A stretch of DNA of 55,771 bases, taken from NCBI GenBank assembly GCA_031290935.1, contig JAISLK010000025.1, positions 1-55,771 of the forward strand. The letters run 5' to 3'. A model generated the notes under the pieces. That model saw nothing but the letters and a program-made list of their open reading frames with translations. It did not search any database and was not told the DNA's origin. Below, piece by piece: positions 1-12,700 of the stretch (position 1 is the first letter of the stretch; each line of letters starts with the position of its first letter). Position numbers and translations under genes: made by a program. The stretch comes from Prevotellaceae bacterium. GTDB taxonomy: Bacteria; Bacteroidota; Bacteroidia; Bacteroidales; UBA932.

Positions 1-13
1 CCGCATCCTGCCG

Positions 14-343
14 CTAAAAACGCTTTTTTTCCCTCCTAATTTGCTTTTTACAAAAATATGCCCTACCTTTGCGCATCCGTTTTGAAGCCAATATTAAATT
101 TTGACTTAGTAGATTAAAATTCTTTGTAAACGCTTCTTTTCGAGCATTCCCAAAAATCATCGCTTTTTTATTTTTAATCTTTCGGTACAATATGTATTTT
201 GCATAACTGTTTGTGCTGTTATCTTTTTGCTCGTCGTAAAAAGAACACGATTTTGAATTTCGTACCGCAATTCGTCCTCCCTTTTTCACTGTTAAATCGC
301 TGATTTTATCCTCATTCATAACCAGGTTCCTGTTTTTTTTCAT
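14..343 (-). CDS. Doubtful small basic protein inside the inverted-repeat element
   Basis: An open frame of 109 codons starts at the ATG at 341-343; a TTG at 389-391 would add 16 residues. The product is strongly Lys/Arg/Asn-rich and has no recognisable domain, signal peptide or membrane segment. Its last 35 or so codons run through the left arm of the inverted repeat and are therefore constrained by the DNA repeat rather than by protein function. An inward promoter in the right arm (441-471) would drive it. I do not recognise a family. It may be a spurious frame in AT-rich DNA or the cargo of a small element. Confidence 0.2.
   Translation of the reverse strand: MKKNRNLVMNEDKISDLTVKKGGRIAVRNSKSCSFYDEQKDNSTNSYAKYILYRKIKNKKAMIFGNARKEAFTKNFNLLSQNLILASKRMRKGRAYFCKKQIRREKKRF
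41..71 (+). promoter_or_regulatory. Inward promoter, left arm of inverted repeat
   Basis: TTG at 41-43, a 20-nt spacer, then TACCTTTG at 64-71. This matches the Bacteroidetes housekeeping promoter form. It faces right, into the 270-bp interior, where no plus-strand gene is seen. Confidence 0.5.
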
Positions 344-440
344 ACCGCTTTTCGTGCCGCTTTTTTGTACTGTCTTGTATATCAAGTTCAATTTTTAATC
401 TACTAAGTCAAAATATTAAAATGGCTTCAAGACGGATGCG

Positions 441-471
441 CAAAAGTAAAAAAGATTTTCGGAATGAGCAA
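441..471 (-). promoter_or_regulatory. Inward promoter, right arm of inverted repeat
   Basis: On the minus strand TTG (469-471), a 20-nt spacer and TACTTTTG (441-448) mirror the left-arm promoter with the same spacing. It faces left and could transcribe the small minus-strand frame. Together the two promoters are convergent. Confidence 0.5.
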
Positions 472-652
472 ATTTGGAGGAAAAAAAGAAAAAACAGGTG
501 CAGTTAAAATTTTAGAAGGGGGAAGTTGGCATTTATTATTTGGAATTACCGCTCAGCGCCTGAAACAGTTCCACACCGGTAGGGCTGAAATTTATCAAGT
601 CAAGACAGTAAAATAAAATTCCATTTTACGAAATCCTTTTTCCCCTTTCCAT

Positions 653-684
653 AAAAAAGGCTGCCTTTTCCGGCAGCCTTTTTT
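653..684. terminator. Rho-independent terminator downstream of the giant adhesin gene
   Basis: GGCTGCC (659-665) and GGCAGCC (672-678) form a perfect 7-bp GC-rich stem with a 6-nt loop. A6 on one side and T6 on the other make it work in both directions. It lies 24 bp past the stop codon of the minus-strand gene that ends at 708. Confidence 0.85.
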
Positions 685-707
685 ACAATTATTATTCGTG
701 ATAGGCT

Positions 708-3700
708 TTATTCTTTCAAAATTAACTTCGACAACTTTTGTCCTTCCGTTCCCGTGAAGATTAAGAAATAGTGCCCGGCAATCATATTATTGACAATAAT
801 CCGCGCTGTTTTTCCATCATCAATCAAGGATTTTGAACTTTCCTCGCTCTTCAGGTCAAATGTCTGCTGTATGCCCAATTTATTCACGAGCATTACAGCG
901 GATACATTAAAGCCTTTCGGAACTACGTGCAACGTATGATCTTCGTCGGTCAATGTCGTCGGGTAAATCACCACATCTATTTCTCCCTGGGTGAAGTTGG
1001 CAACGCCCAAGCAAGAATGCGCCACCGGACATACGCCTAAAGAATCGGCGGCCGTTACGCATACATTGCCGGTTTCATGTCCTACCAGCAAGGAAATGGT
1101 GCTGGTCGTATCATTCGTTACGCCCAACCCGACTGCCCAATCAGAGGGGAATGTCCAATGATATATCACGTCTTCGGGTATCACCTTGTATTCCTGTTCG
1201 CGTCCCGGAACCGGGCGGCTCATGCCTGAACCGGTATAGAATATCGGTTCCGACGGCGCCGCGGCAATGTTCAATACCAATGCATCCGATGTGGCGGTAC
1301 AGCCATAGCTATCGGTGACGGTTACCGTATAAGTGCCCGCCAGCGTAGCCGCCAAAACATTTTCGGTCTTTTCCACCTTCTGGCTGCCGTTCTTCTGAGC
1401 GATATTCCATTCAAACAGTACGCCGTTCTTATTGCTTATAGCTGTCTGCAACGATTCTTCCGGCGACAGGCAATAGGTTACTTCCCTCGTGCGAATTGCT
1501 TCGCCATTGATGAAGAATCCCTCTTTCACGCTACGCAGGAAGCGTTCGCAATCTTTGTAATCATCGTCGTGTACGGTTACCAATACATGGCGTTCAATAC
1601 CGGCATAACGCGTATCACTTGACGCAGCTACCGCATGTGTTACACGGTTAGAGCGGTCGCCGTCCGTTAGCGTATTATTGATGGCTTCTACCGTCATCAG
1701 TTGCCGATTCCATGCCGCCGGTTCAAACGTTAAGGCTTCCGGCGTGGCCGTTATCATATTCGAAACCGCAATATCCCTAATCAAACCTACCGAAGCTGTT
1801 GGGACGTCGGACAAACGCACGGTATAATTAGCCGGCGGTTCATTTTCCGTTACTTCAACAGTTACAGGATTTACAATAATATCCACTGTCGCCATTACGC
1901 CTGTAATAGTTACCGTACAGCCGCCGGCATCTTTCACGCGGAACGTGTAAGTGCCTTTCGACAATCCGCTAAATATCGGGTTGGGCTGGTAGTTGCCGTT
2001 AGCTAATGCGTATTCGTAAGGAGCGTTGCCGCCGATAGCGTATATCGTAAATTCGCCGTCAGCCGCCGCATCGCTGCTCAACCGTGCCGATACATAAGCC
2101 AACGCTTGAATAGCCGTTGCCTCTTTAATCGTTACCTGCACGGAGTCAATACGGTTGGTCGCATTATCTTTTGCATATACCCATGCCGTGCCGGCTGCAA
2201 AGTCCGTAAGGATGTTGCTTGCGCCCCAAACCTTGTCTTGTTTTGCATACGATACGTTGGTAGAATTTGTAACCGTTATGGCTACTTTGGCTTTTTCCAC
2301 GCAAGTGTTTTCGCCAATTACCTGCGCCCACATATTCAGTTGCGGCGGCGTGGTGGAAGTGCCGCTTCCTACCAATACCGGCGCCGAAGCACGGCAACCG
2401 CTTGCATCCAATACGTAAGCCGTGTAAGTGTTTGCTTTCAATCCTGCAATTTGCGGCGACAGTTGATAACGGAAATCATCTACCGAATAGTTATAGGCGG
2501 GCTGCCCACCTGTTGCATGCAAGTAAACAGCGCCGTCGGTAGCCGTATTGGAAGTTGCGGCCGTGATACTACGTACTTCGAGAACCAGCGCAGCGGATGC
2601 GGTAAGCGTTACCGAAGTTATTGTTACCTTGCCGCTGGCTTCCTTCACGTAAACCGTATGCACGCCTGCTCCCAAGCCTGTAAGGATATTCGTTTCCTGC
2701 CAGCTAATATTGTTTGTTGAATATTGATAGGGCGCTGCGCCGCCGGATACCAACACTTCTACTTCGCCAGCTTTCGAATCAGTGCACAATGGCTGTTTAA
2801 TCACCCGCAATGTAACAGTCGGCTGCGGATTTTCACCTTCGCCGCCTGCCCATACCGTAATGGACGCTTCGCAATGGTTGTAATCGCGAGCGGTTACGGT
2901 GTAGTTTGCATTCGCAAGCAGGTTAGTAAACAAGCCTGTTGTAGAATGATGCCCGTCCGCTTCGTAGTTATACGGCGTTTGTCCGCCCGCAGCCGTCGCC
3001 AAAATGTTGACGTTACCGCCGGGCTGGTTTTCTACCGTTGCTTTTACCGTCAATGGCGATGCAGAGGTTAATACAACCTCTACAGCCGCTACGGCAGGCG
3101 GTGTTTTCGCGTCTTTCACATACACGGTGTAGATGCCTGCCGTCAATCCGGCAAATACATTCACGCCTTCCTGATAGTTTATGCTATCCAAACTATAGCT
3201 GTATGGAGCCGTGCCGCCCGATACATTCACCGTAATTAAGCCGCTGTTGTCGCCATAGCATTTCGGATTTTGCGTATCAACACGCAGCGATAATTCATCG
3301 GGATTCGCACCCAATACTACGGTCTTAGCATCTTCACAGTTTTTAGCGTCAATGACTTTCACAGTATAAGTATTCGCAATCAAGTTTCCGAATACGCCGG
3401 ATATTGACGTTGCGTTATTATTGTTGTAGGTGTATGCCGGATGGCCGCCGGCAGCTTCCGCTACGATAACGCCATCAGATGCGCCGGCCGCAGTCGGATT
3501 TGTTACGGCGGTTATCTGCAATTGCAATTGTGCAGGCAACGCAGGCACTACTACCGAGCCTTCCTTCACGCAACCCAATGCATCTTTTACGTACACGTAG
3601 TGAGCGCCCGAAGATAATTGTTGATTTGTAAACGTACCGCTTAATTGATAATCGACGCCATTCAGCGAGTACTGCAAAGCGGGAACGCCGCCAGTAGCCG

Positions 3701-6700
3701 CAATGACTACCTGAGCGCTGTTTACGCCATAGCAATTATTAACTGTTACTACTACTGCTGTTATTGACAATGTAGCGGTCGCATTCGAGGTTACCGGTAC
3801 TATTACCTGATTGCTCAAAACGCCTTTGGCGTCTTTCGCCACGAAGGTATGTGCACCTGTTCCGATATTCGGATATACAAAGACATGGCCGCCTGTCTGG
3901 TAAACGCCGTTATTGCGGCTGTATTGGTAAACAGGCCCGGCGCCGCCGGTTACCCTGGCCGTAATTTCCGCACCAGCACCGTCAGCGCAAACCAACGGTT
4001 TGGTAACGCTTGCGGTCAAAGTAACTTCATTCGGATTGCCGCCGATATTCAAGTACACAGGCGCTGCCGCGCAATCATTGGCATCGCTCACCGTGATGGT
4101 ATGCGCACCTGCCGCAACCGGTGTAAACACATTTGAATTTTGAACAGCATTGCCATCCAACTTATAACCGTAGGGGGCAACGCCGCCTTCGGCAATGACT
4201 GTCGCCACCGCCGTAGCACCGTTATAAGTTACCTGCACGTATGCCGTCAGCGGTTGCACCGGCTGCACGGTTACTGTTACATACACTTCCGCGCCGTCTG
4301 CATCTTTCACATATACCTTATGTGTACCTGCGGGGAAACCTGTCAACGTAGCTACAGCACCGTAGGTACCGCCTTCCTGTCTATAAGCGTAGGTGCCGGA
4401 ACCGCCTTGCGCTTTCAACGTGATTTCAGCATCGGATTTCCCAAAGCAACTCAATGGCTTGGAAACCGTAGCCACCAAAGTGAGCGGCGTTTTCCCATAC
4501 CCTTTGTAATCGCTGATATACACTGCCGCTTCGGCAATACAGTTATTTTCATCCCTTGCGTATACTTTGGCAAGGCCTGCGCTATAACCCGTCAATACAT
4601 TGCCATTGTAAATCCAGTGGAGGCCATTCTTTGAATAATGATAACCGATAGTTCCCGGAGTGCCGTTGGTGGCCGTAGCTGTTACTTCGGCATTGTTACC
4701 TCCGGCGTAAGTAACATTTCTCGTTACTTCTGCCGTTACCGTCAAGCGTTCAGGTTGCGAAATATGCGCCGTTACCAAACTTTGGCAGCCAAGCGCGTCT
4801 TTCACAAATAAAACATACGTTCCCGCAGTTAATCCGGTAATTTCTTTATTATCGGTATAATCCAAGCCATCTTTCGAGTAACGGTAATTACCCGCTCCGC
4901 CGCCGGCGGTAATAATTACTTTACCGTCTGCCGTTCCATAGCAGGAAGCCGGCGACACCGTGGCGGTGGCAGTTACTACAGATACACTGTTAATGACTAA
5001 TTGTATCGGCGTAGCCGTACTGCTGCCCGAATTTACCGTTACATTATAAGTACCGGCAGGCAATGCAGAGAATACATAGGTATTCGCACCGGTTGCTTCC
5101 GTCCACGAAGGCGCTGTAGCCGTAATAGCCGAATAACGGAACGTACCGTTTCCGCCATTGGCGATAACAGTTATTTCACCGCTTGTGCCGACACAAGCAG
5201 GATGCGCACTGACAAACGCCGTAAAGCTGACATCACCGCTACCGGTAACCACACCCACTGATACGGAAGTCGTTCCCTGGCAGCCATTGGCGTCTTTTAC
5301 GTAGAATGTATAAGTACCCGGCGCCACAGCTATCGTATCTTCAGATTGCCATGTATCGCTTGTTGCATTTCTATATTGATACGGAGCCACTCCGCCGGCA
5401 GGAATGAATTTCACTTCGCCGTCGGCTACGCCCGCCGCACTGGCCGCTTTGGTTACTACCATCACCGCCGATATTTGCGCCGGCTGTTTTACTTCCACAT
5501 AAGTAGAAATAGTTGCGCCGTTATTGTCTTTCGCGTACACCGTATAGATGCCGGCCGTATAACCGGCCAAGACCTTCGAAGTTACCCAATGTTGCCCGTC
5601 TTTGGAGTACAAATACGGTGTTTTGCCATTGGCCACCGTCAATGTTATTTCCGCATCGGCGCCGCCGAAACAGGTTACGGGCTTAGTAACATCTGCAATC
5701 AGGCTCAGGGCTTTCGGGCCGTCGCCAATATGCACTGTTAACGAATCTACGCACTTGTGGTCATCCTGTACAAATACCAGGTGATAACCCGCCGCCAAAT
5801 TCGTCAATCTATCATTGACATCCCATTGTTTCACCACATCGGCATACAAATATGCCGGAGTGCCGCCCTGTGCGCTCAGTTTGATAGCCGCCGTATTGCT
5901 GCCTTGCGGATTTACCGGGGCAGTTACTTCAGCGCTCAATACCAATGCAGCGGGTTGCGTAATATCCACAACAATTTGTGCATAGTTCACCGGCGTACTG
6001 TAGTCTTTGACATACAAAGTATGGCGCCCTGCACTCAAGCCTTCCAACCTGCGGGAAGTTTGCCATGTGCGGTTATCCAACGAATATTCGTAGTTACCTG
6101 ATCCGCCGGCTACATATACTTCCGCCCATCCGTCGTTGCCGCCATAGCAGCTTACGTTGCCTTGTTTTTGTATCGACAGGCTTAAGCCTTCGCCTTCCAC
6201 CGACAATGTTACGGCAATTGTTTCCACACAACCGTTGGCGTCTTTCACAGACAAGTTGTAGTTACCTGCCGTCAAGCCGCTAAATACGAATGATGATTGT
6301 TCTGCGCCGGTATTGGCGTTGATGTAAGTGTATGGTTGTTTACCGCCGGCTGCCTGTAAGGTTATTTCACCGTCTGTCGCCATAGCCGCGCTTACCGGTA
6401 CAACGTTCAGTACTTTCAATTCCAATGCTTCGGGAGCATTCACCGTAATAGTTACTTGCTTTTCTTTTCCGCTGGCAACATTTTTCGCATAGAAAGTATA
6501 TTGCCCCGAAGCCAAGCCGGTAAATATATTCGACGGTTGATAGTTTGCCGTATTTCCATTGGCATATACAAATGTACCCGTGCCATCGGTTACAGTAACT
6601 GTAACTTCCGCATCTTGCCCATCCTTACAAGAAATCGGCTTGGTAATATCGGCTTTAATGCCAAATTCTGCCGGATTACTTGAATCAATGACTTCGATAG

Positions 6701-9700
6701 CCGAATTGGTTTGCGCTTTACACAAGTTCGCATCCGCTGCATACACAATGTAAGTACCCACCGTTAAGCCGGTAATGACATTCGACGACTGGTAAACCAC
6801 GTCGTTCATCGAATACCGGTACTGCGGCGTGCCGCCCTGCGCTTCGGCCACAATGAGATTAGCATTGCTGCCTATAGCCGTTACGGTCAAAGGAGCAGGC
6901 GCTGTCAACGCTACCGTCTGCGACAACGAATGGCCTTCTACGTCGGTAACATTAATGGTATAAATGCCTGCCGCCAATTGTACAAATTTATGCGACAAGT
7001 CATTAGACGTAAATTGTTCCAATCCGTTACTGTAAATATAAGGCGCTTTTCCGCCGATAATAGTTACTTTTATTTCACCCGAATGAGCGCCATAACACAA
7101 CGGATGTTTCGTTACCTGTACGCTTAAACTGGTAATACCATTACCTGCAGGGACATCTGCCACAGGCACGGTCGTAATAGCGACACAGCCATTAGCATCC
7201 GTTACAGTTACAATATGATTACCTTCCGGCACATTGGAAAACTTGTTGTAATTTCTCGTTGCGCTGCTTGCACTAATGGTGTAGGTATAAGCTGGCGTTC
7301 CGCCATTGGCAACTGCCGTAATTTCCGCACCGCCGGGCAATTCAAATTCTTTGGTTATTTGTGCCGTAATCACTAACGGGTTGGCCGGTTGAGAAATCGT
7401 TGCAGTCGCTTCTTTTATGCAACCGCTGCCGTTTTTCGCAAATACAGTATAAATGCCGGCCTGCAATCCGTTAAATTTATTATTCGCGCTCCATACTTGC
7501 CGGTCTTTTGAGTATAACACACCCGCAGCAGGCGTTGCCGTAAGCGTAATCTCTCCTGTCGTACTGCCGGTACATTGAACGGCAGTAGCCGCTGCCGTCA
7601 GCGTCCAGTCCGCAGGATTGCTAATCGTAAGCGTGATAGTTGCACTATGTTTGGCGATGTCATTGGCATCGCGGGCTACTACGTTGTAAGCGCCTGCCAA
7701 CAAGCCGGTAAACACATGGTTTCCTGCGCTTGCTGCAATCCATGACGCGCCGCCGTCAAGCGAGTAATCATACAAGCCGCCACCACCCGTAGCGGTTGCG
7801 GAAATTTCCGCATCATTGCCGTTATTGCATACCAACGGTTTTGACACATTGGCGCTAATACTGATATTCGTAGCTGTGCCAATTCCCGCGCCGGCGACAT
7901 TCACCGTAGCCGTTGCCGGACAAGTTCCGCCTGCATTCGATACGGTTACCGTATGTATGCCTGCCGCTACATTCGCAATAACATTGCTTGCAACAGCACT
8001 TCCATTGTCTAATTTATATTGTAATGGGGGCCTGCCGCCCGTAGCTGTAATGGTCAATGTAGCTGTTGGCACGGAAGCGCTAATACCCGGCATCACCGCT
8101 ATTGATTCGATAATAACCGGCGCTACCGCTTTCACTTCTACTTTCAAAGTAATTACTTTTCCGGCTGCATCATTCGGGTATCTTGCATAGAGCGTATGTA
8201 TGCCCGCTGCAAATCCCGTCAATGTTGTATTAGTAGCATAGACCTGCCCGTCTTTCGAGAAGCCGACGCCTGTGGCTGTTGTAATAAGTGTTATTTCCGC
8301 ATTGTTATCTCCGGCACAGGTAAGCGGTTTACTTACATAAGCTATTACATCGAAATCCGAAGAACCGGCTACCGGCATATAACCGTTTTGCGAAGCTATA
8401 CAACCGTTGTTGTCTTGTACATATACCGTAAAGTTGCCTTGTGCAAAGCCTGTAAGCGTAGCCGACGATGACCAGCTATTACCTGCCGAGAACGTGTACG
8501 GTTCAATGCCGCCGCCGACATTGGCAATTTTCACTTCTCCGTCTTTTGCATTTTCCGCCGAAACCACTTGTGTTACATTAGCCGTAAAGGTTATCGGCGC
8601 TTGCTGGTTAATAGTGACATTCGTCGAAACCACACAACCTTTGGAGTCGCGGACATATACCACACGCGAGCCGGCTGCTATATCAGTAAAGACATTTTGC
8701 GGCGTCCAATCTACTGCATTGAGCGAATAATGGAAGTTGCCTGCACCGCCGGTAGCATTCGCCGTAATAATGCCGCTGGCATCGCCATAACAACTGACAT
8801 CTGTAACCGAAGTGGTTACGTTCAATTGATTGGGGCCATTTATAATGGCAATTATCGGAATAGGAATAGCATCCGTATCTCTCTTTACGATGATAGTGTA
8901 AGTACCCGGCTCTAAGTCTGTTATTGTATGACTGTTGCCGTTCGTAAACGTTGTTTCTGCACTGCCATTTATAGTAAAGGTATAGTTTCCGCTCACACCA
9001 CCCGCTGCTGTGATATTGATGATACCGTCGTTCGCTCCGAAGCAGGTTACATGTTGCCATACGCTTACCGACGCCGTCAATTTGCCGCCGGTAAAGGTAA
9101 TATACCCACTGGCCGAAACGGGCGGGCAATAAACATCTTTTGCATATACCGTATAAACGCCCACACCAAAGCCGGTGAGGACATTACCAGTTTGCCATCC
9201 ACTGTTCGAGAACTTCGAAAATTCAAACGGCGCACGACCTTCTATTACATTGACAAGTACGGTTCCATCCGTAGCTGTAGCTGCCGAAGGCGCTTGCGCC
9301 ACAGCGGCAATACGTAATGCAACAACCTGTTTTACATCTACTAACGTATAAGCTACTTTGCCTTTAGCGTCACGTACATATACTTTGTGCTTGCCTGCGT
9401 CAAAGCCGCTTAATACATTACCGACAATCCACGAACCGTCTGCGCCGGTCTTGGAATACTGGTAAGCAGGCGTACCGCCGCTTGCCATTACGGTAATTTC
9501 CGCATCGGCATCACTTTCGCACGTTATTTCTTTGCTTACATAAGCGCTCACCAAAATTTCGTCCGGCAAAGCAGGAATACTCACCGTAGTGGTAACCACA
9601 CAACCCGTATTGTTCCGATCTCTTACGTAAACCGTTTGCAATCCGCTATGGTCGTATGTCAAGCGTGCACTAGTGCCGAATGTCAAGCCGTCCGTTGAGT

Positions 9701-12700
9701 AGTAGTAAACAGGCGTTCCGCCTATTACCATTACATCTACCGTCGCTTTTCCATTATTTACCGAAACAAGCGTTACACCCTTTATCACTAATTTTTCCGG
9801 TTGTGGAACTGTTAATGTAATAGACGCTTTATTACCCGCATTATCTTTTACATAGAAATTATAATCACCTGCCAATAATCCTGTTAAACTTGTTCCTGAT
9901 ACCCATGTTACACCATCTTTAGAGATAGCATACGGGGCTGTACCGCCGGAAACATTCAGCGCTACCGCACCGTCGCTGCCGCCGTAGCAAGTAACCGGCG
10001 TAATAGATTGTACGCCTATACTCAATGTATTGATAGTGCCGTCAGCAATTACGATTTTTGCAGAATCAATGCAACCGACGTGATCTTTTGCATATATATA
10101 ATGTGTACCTTCTGCAAAACCGGTCAACGTATAAGATGTTTGGGTAGGTTGGGATGGTTGCCATCCGCCAGCCAATGATTTGGCATATTGGTAGGGCTGC
10201 GTACCGCCGGTAGCGTTAGCAATTACACCAGTTCCCGAGACGGTTGCCGAGAGTTGCAATGCGGAGGTACTGCCAGCTACCGTCGCCTGAGTAACTACCA
10301 CGCAACCCGTTTCATCTTTTGCTTCCAGCGTGTAAACGCCTGCGGATAAATTCGAGAAGACAGGTGAAGTTCCCCATGCGCCGCCATTTATCCGGTACCA
10401 CGTGTTACCCGTACTGCCGGAAGGCGTTATAGTGATTTCCGCATCAACAGTTCCATAACAAACCAACGGTTGCGTTACACTCGCCGTTATGGCAAGGTTC
10501 GAGGCAACACCAGTGATAATAACCGGTACTATATTACTTTGCTGCCCGGCCGCATTGGTTGCTTTGGCATAGTAAGTACCCGCTGCAGTTACTTCTACTG
10601 TGTAGGAACTGCCACTGTTCATCCAGCTATTGGTAATGCTACTTGCCGTGAAACTGTATTGATAGTTATTGTTTGCACCGCCTGTCGCCGTCAGCAATAC
10701 TTTTGCCGGCTGGCCGCATAGCAGCGGTTCAAGAATAGTCGCCGTTATTGTTAAATCGGTCGTTCCCGGTTCTCCTATGTTAATATAAGCTTCCCTTTCA
10801 CAAGCGTTGGCGTCTTTAGCTTTGAAGGTATATAGGCCTGTAGACAAGCCATTAAATACATTTGTCGCGCCAAAAGCGCCGGCGTCTTTCGCATAGGTAA
10901 AGTTTCCTTTACCGCCCGTAGCCGTTACGGTTACTATTGCATCCGAAGCCGTGGAGCTTGATAATGCCTGCGTCAATACAGGTACAACTACCACCGGTTT
11001 CGGGGCGTTTACTACAATCGTTACGTTACCTTGAGCTTTAGTGGTTGCCGCGTCGCGCACATAGAATACATACGTTCCGGCAGCCAGACTGGTGAAGGTT
11101 GCGATAGACTGTTGCGTTACAAAATTATCTTTCGAATATGCATACGGGGTTGTTCCGCCAAAAGCGGTTACCGTTACTTCCGCATCATTACCATTACTGC
11201 AAGAGAGTTCTTTGATAATGTTTGCCGTTACACTCAACGTGGGTGGAACATCGCTGTCTGCCGCAAAAGTTACCGGCACAGAACCGAAACATCCGTTACC
11301 GTCTTTGGCAAAGAACGTATAAGCGCCCTTTTGCAGATAGTTAAACGTTCCTGTCGGCTGATAAACGCCTTGTGCGCCGTTAGCGTATTGGAAACTGTCG
11401 TTTCCGCCGGTAGCCGCCACCGTGATGACGCCGTCAGCCGAAGTACCCGCAGTCGCATTGGTTACACTAACTACCGTTACATTTATCTTCGCATGTTCCC
11501 CTACCGTAATAGATTTAGACACCACGCAGCCGGCTGCATCGCGCACGCTGACGGTGTAAGAACGTCCGCCGGACAACCCGCCGAAGATATTCAGCGTTTG
11601 GAATATGCCGCCGTCCAATGCGTAGGTAAGGCCTGTGCTGCCGGTAGCCAAAGCGGCTATCACAGCATTGGCTTCTCCGTAGCAAGCATTGGTCGCCGAC
11701 AAGTTCAGGTTGATGCCGTCAGCCGGCACAGTGATTACCACCTCATAGGTACCGCTCGTCTTTGCCGGCATTCCGTTATCCCTTAATTTTATCGTATAGG
11801 TTCCGGCTGCTTTTGGTACTGTAAATACATTAGTAGTCACTGCTGCTGCCGGCAACCAATTGGTACCGTTGTCCGTGCTATACTGATAGTTGCCAGAACC
11901 GCCGGTAATATTGGTAATATGTATTGTCGCTGTTCCGCAAGAGCTTGAAGGCTTAACATTTATCGCGTAAGCGATTTCTTCATCCTGCTGGCCGTTGGGA
12001 ATAATAATAGTTGCCGTCGCTTCGCAACCCACAGCATCTTTTACATAAATAGTATTCTCACCTGCCGGCGGATTGATAAACAACAACTGGTTGAACCAAG
12101 TTTGGCCGTTCAGGCTGTAGAACAATACGCCCGAACCGCCTATTGCCGTTCCTTCTATCCGGTTAACGCCGCCGCCCGTTTTGTATTCTGCATTGATGAC
12201 TATTTGCGGAACCGTTGGCACAGTTACTTCTATTGATTTTTCCACGCCGTCGCCGTCGCGTACCGTTACGGTATAGAGGCCTGTTTGCAATCCGCTGAAT
12301 ACCGAACCTGTTTTCCATGCATTCGGATCGCCGGCATTAAGTGTGTAACTGTAATTGCCGACACCGCCGGTTACTTTCACCGAAATCGCCCCCGTGTTAT
12401 CTCCGAAGCAATTAACAGGCGTAACATCCGCTATAATTGTAAGGCTGCCTCCCGCAACCGGGGCTACTACCACCGGTGCAGGCACTGTGGCCGTACAACC
12501 GTTCAAATCTCGCACCGATACAGAATAGTTTCCAACGCCTATATTTTGGAAGACCGGCGATGACTGATAGAAATTATTTCCTTTGGTATATTCATAGGGA
12601 GCCGTGCCGCCTTGAGCTGTTACCGTGATTTCGCCGTCATTACTGTTTTCCGTAGCAGGCTGCTTGGAAACCGTAGCGACCAGTGTCAGTTGCACCACGT

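Larger units (their letters stand above)
24..488. repeat. Long imperfect inverted repeat with inward-facing promoters (MITE-like element)
   Basis: The stretch at 68-120 is repeated in inverted orientation at 391-445. The shared core reads GCGCATCCG, then TTGAAGCCA, then TTTTGACTTAGTAGATTAAA, with about 88% identity over roughly 52 bp. Weaker similarity continues outward (CCTCC, then AATTTGC) to about 24 and 488. The arms enclose about 270 bp of unique AT-rich DNA. Each arm carries a promoter-like TTG-N20-TAnnTTTG pointing inward, so the promoters are part of the repeat. I see no transposase and no clear target-site duplication. It could be a MITE-like non-autonomous element, a decayed invertible segment, or two copies of one leader facing each other. 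Confidence 0.6.
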
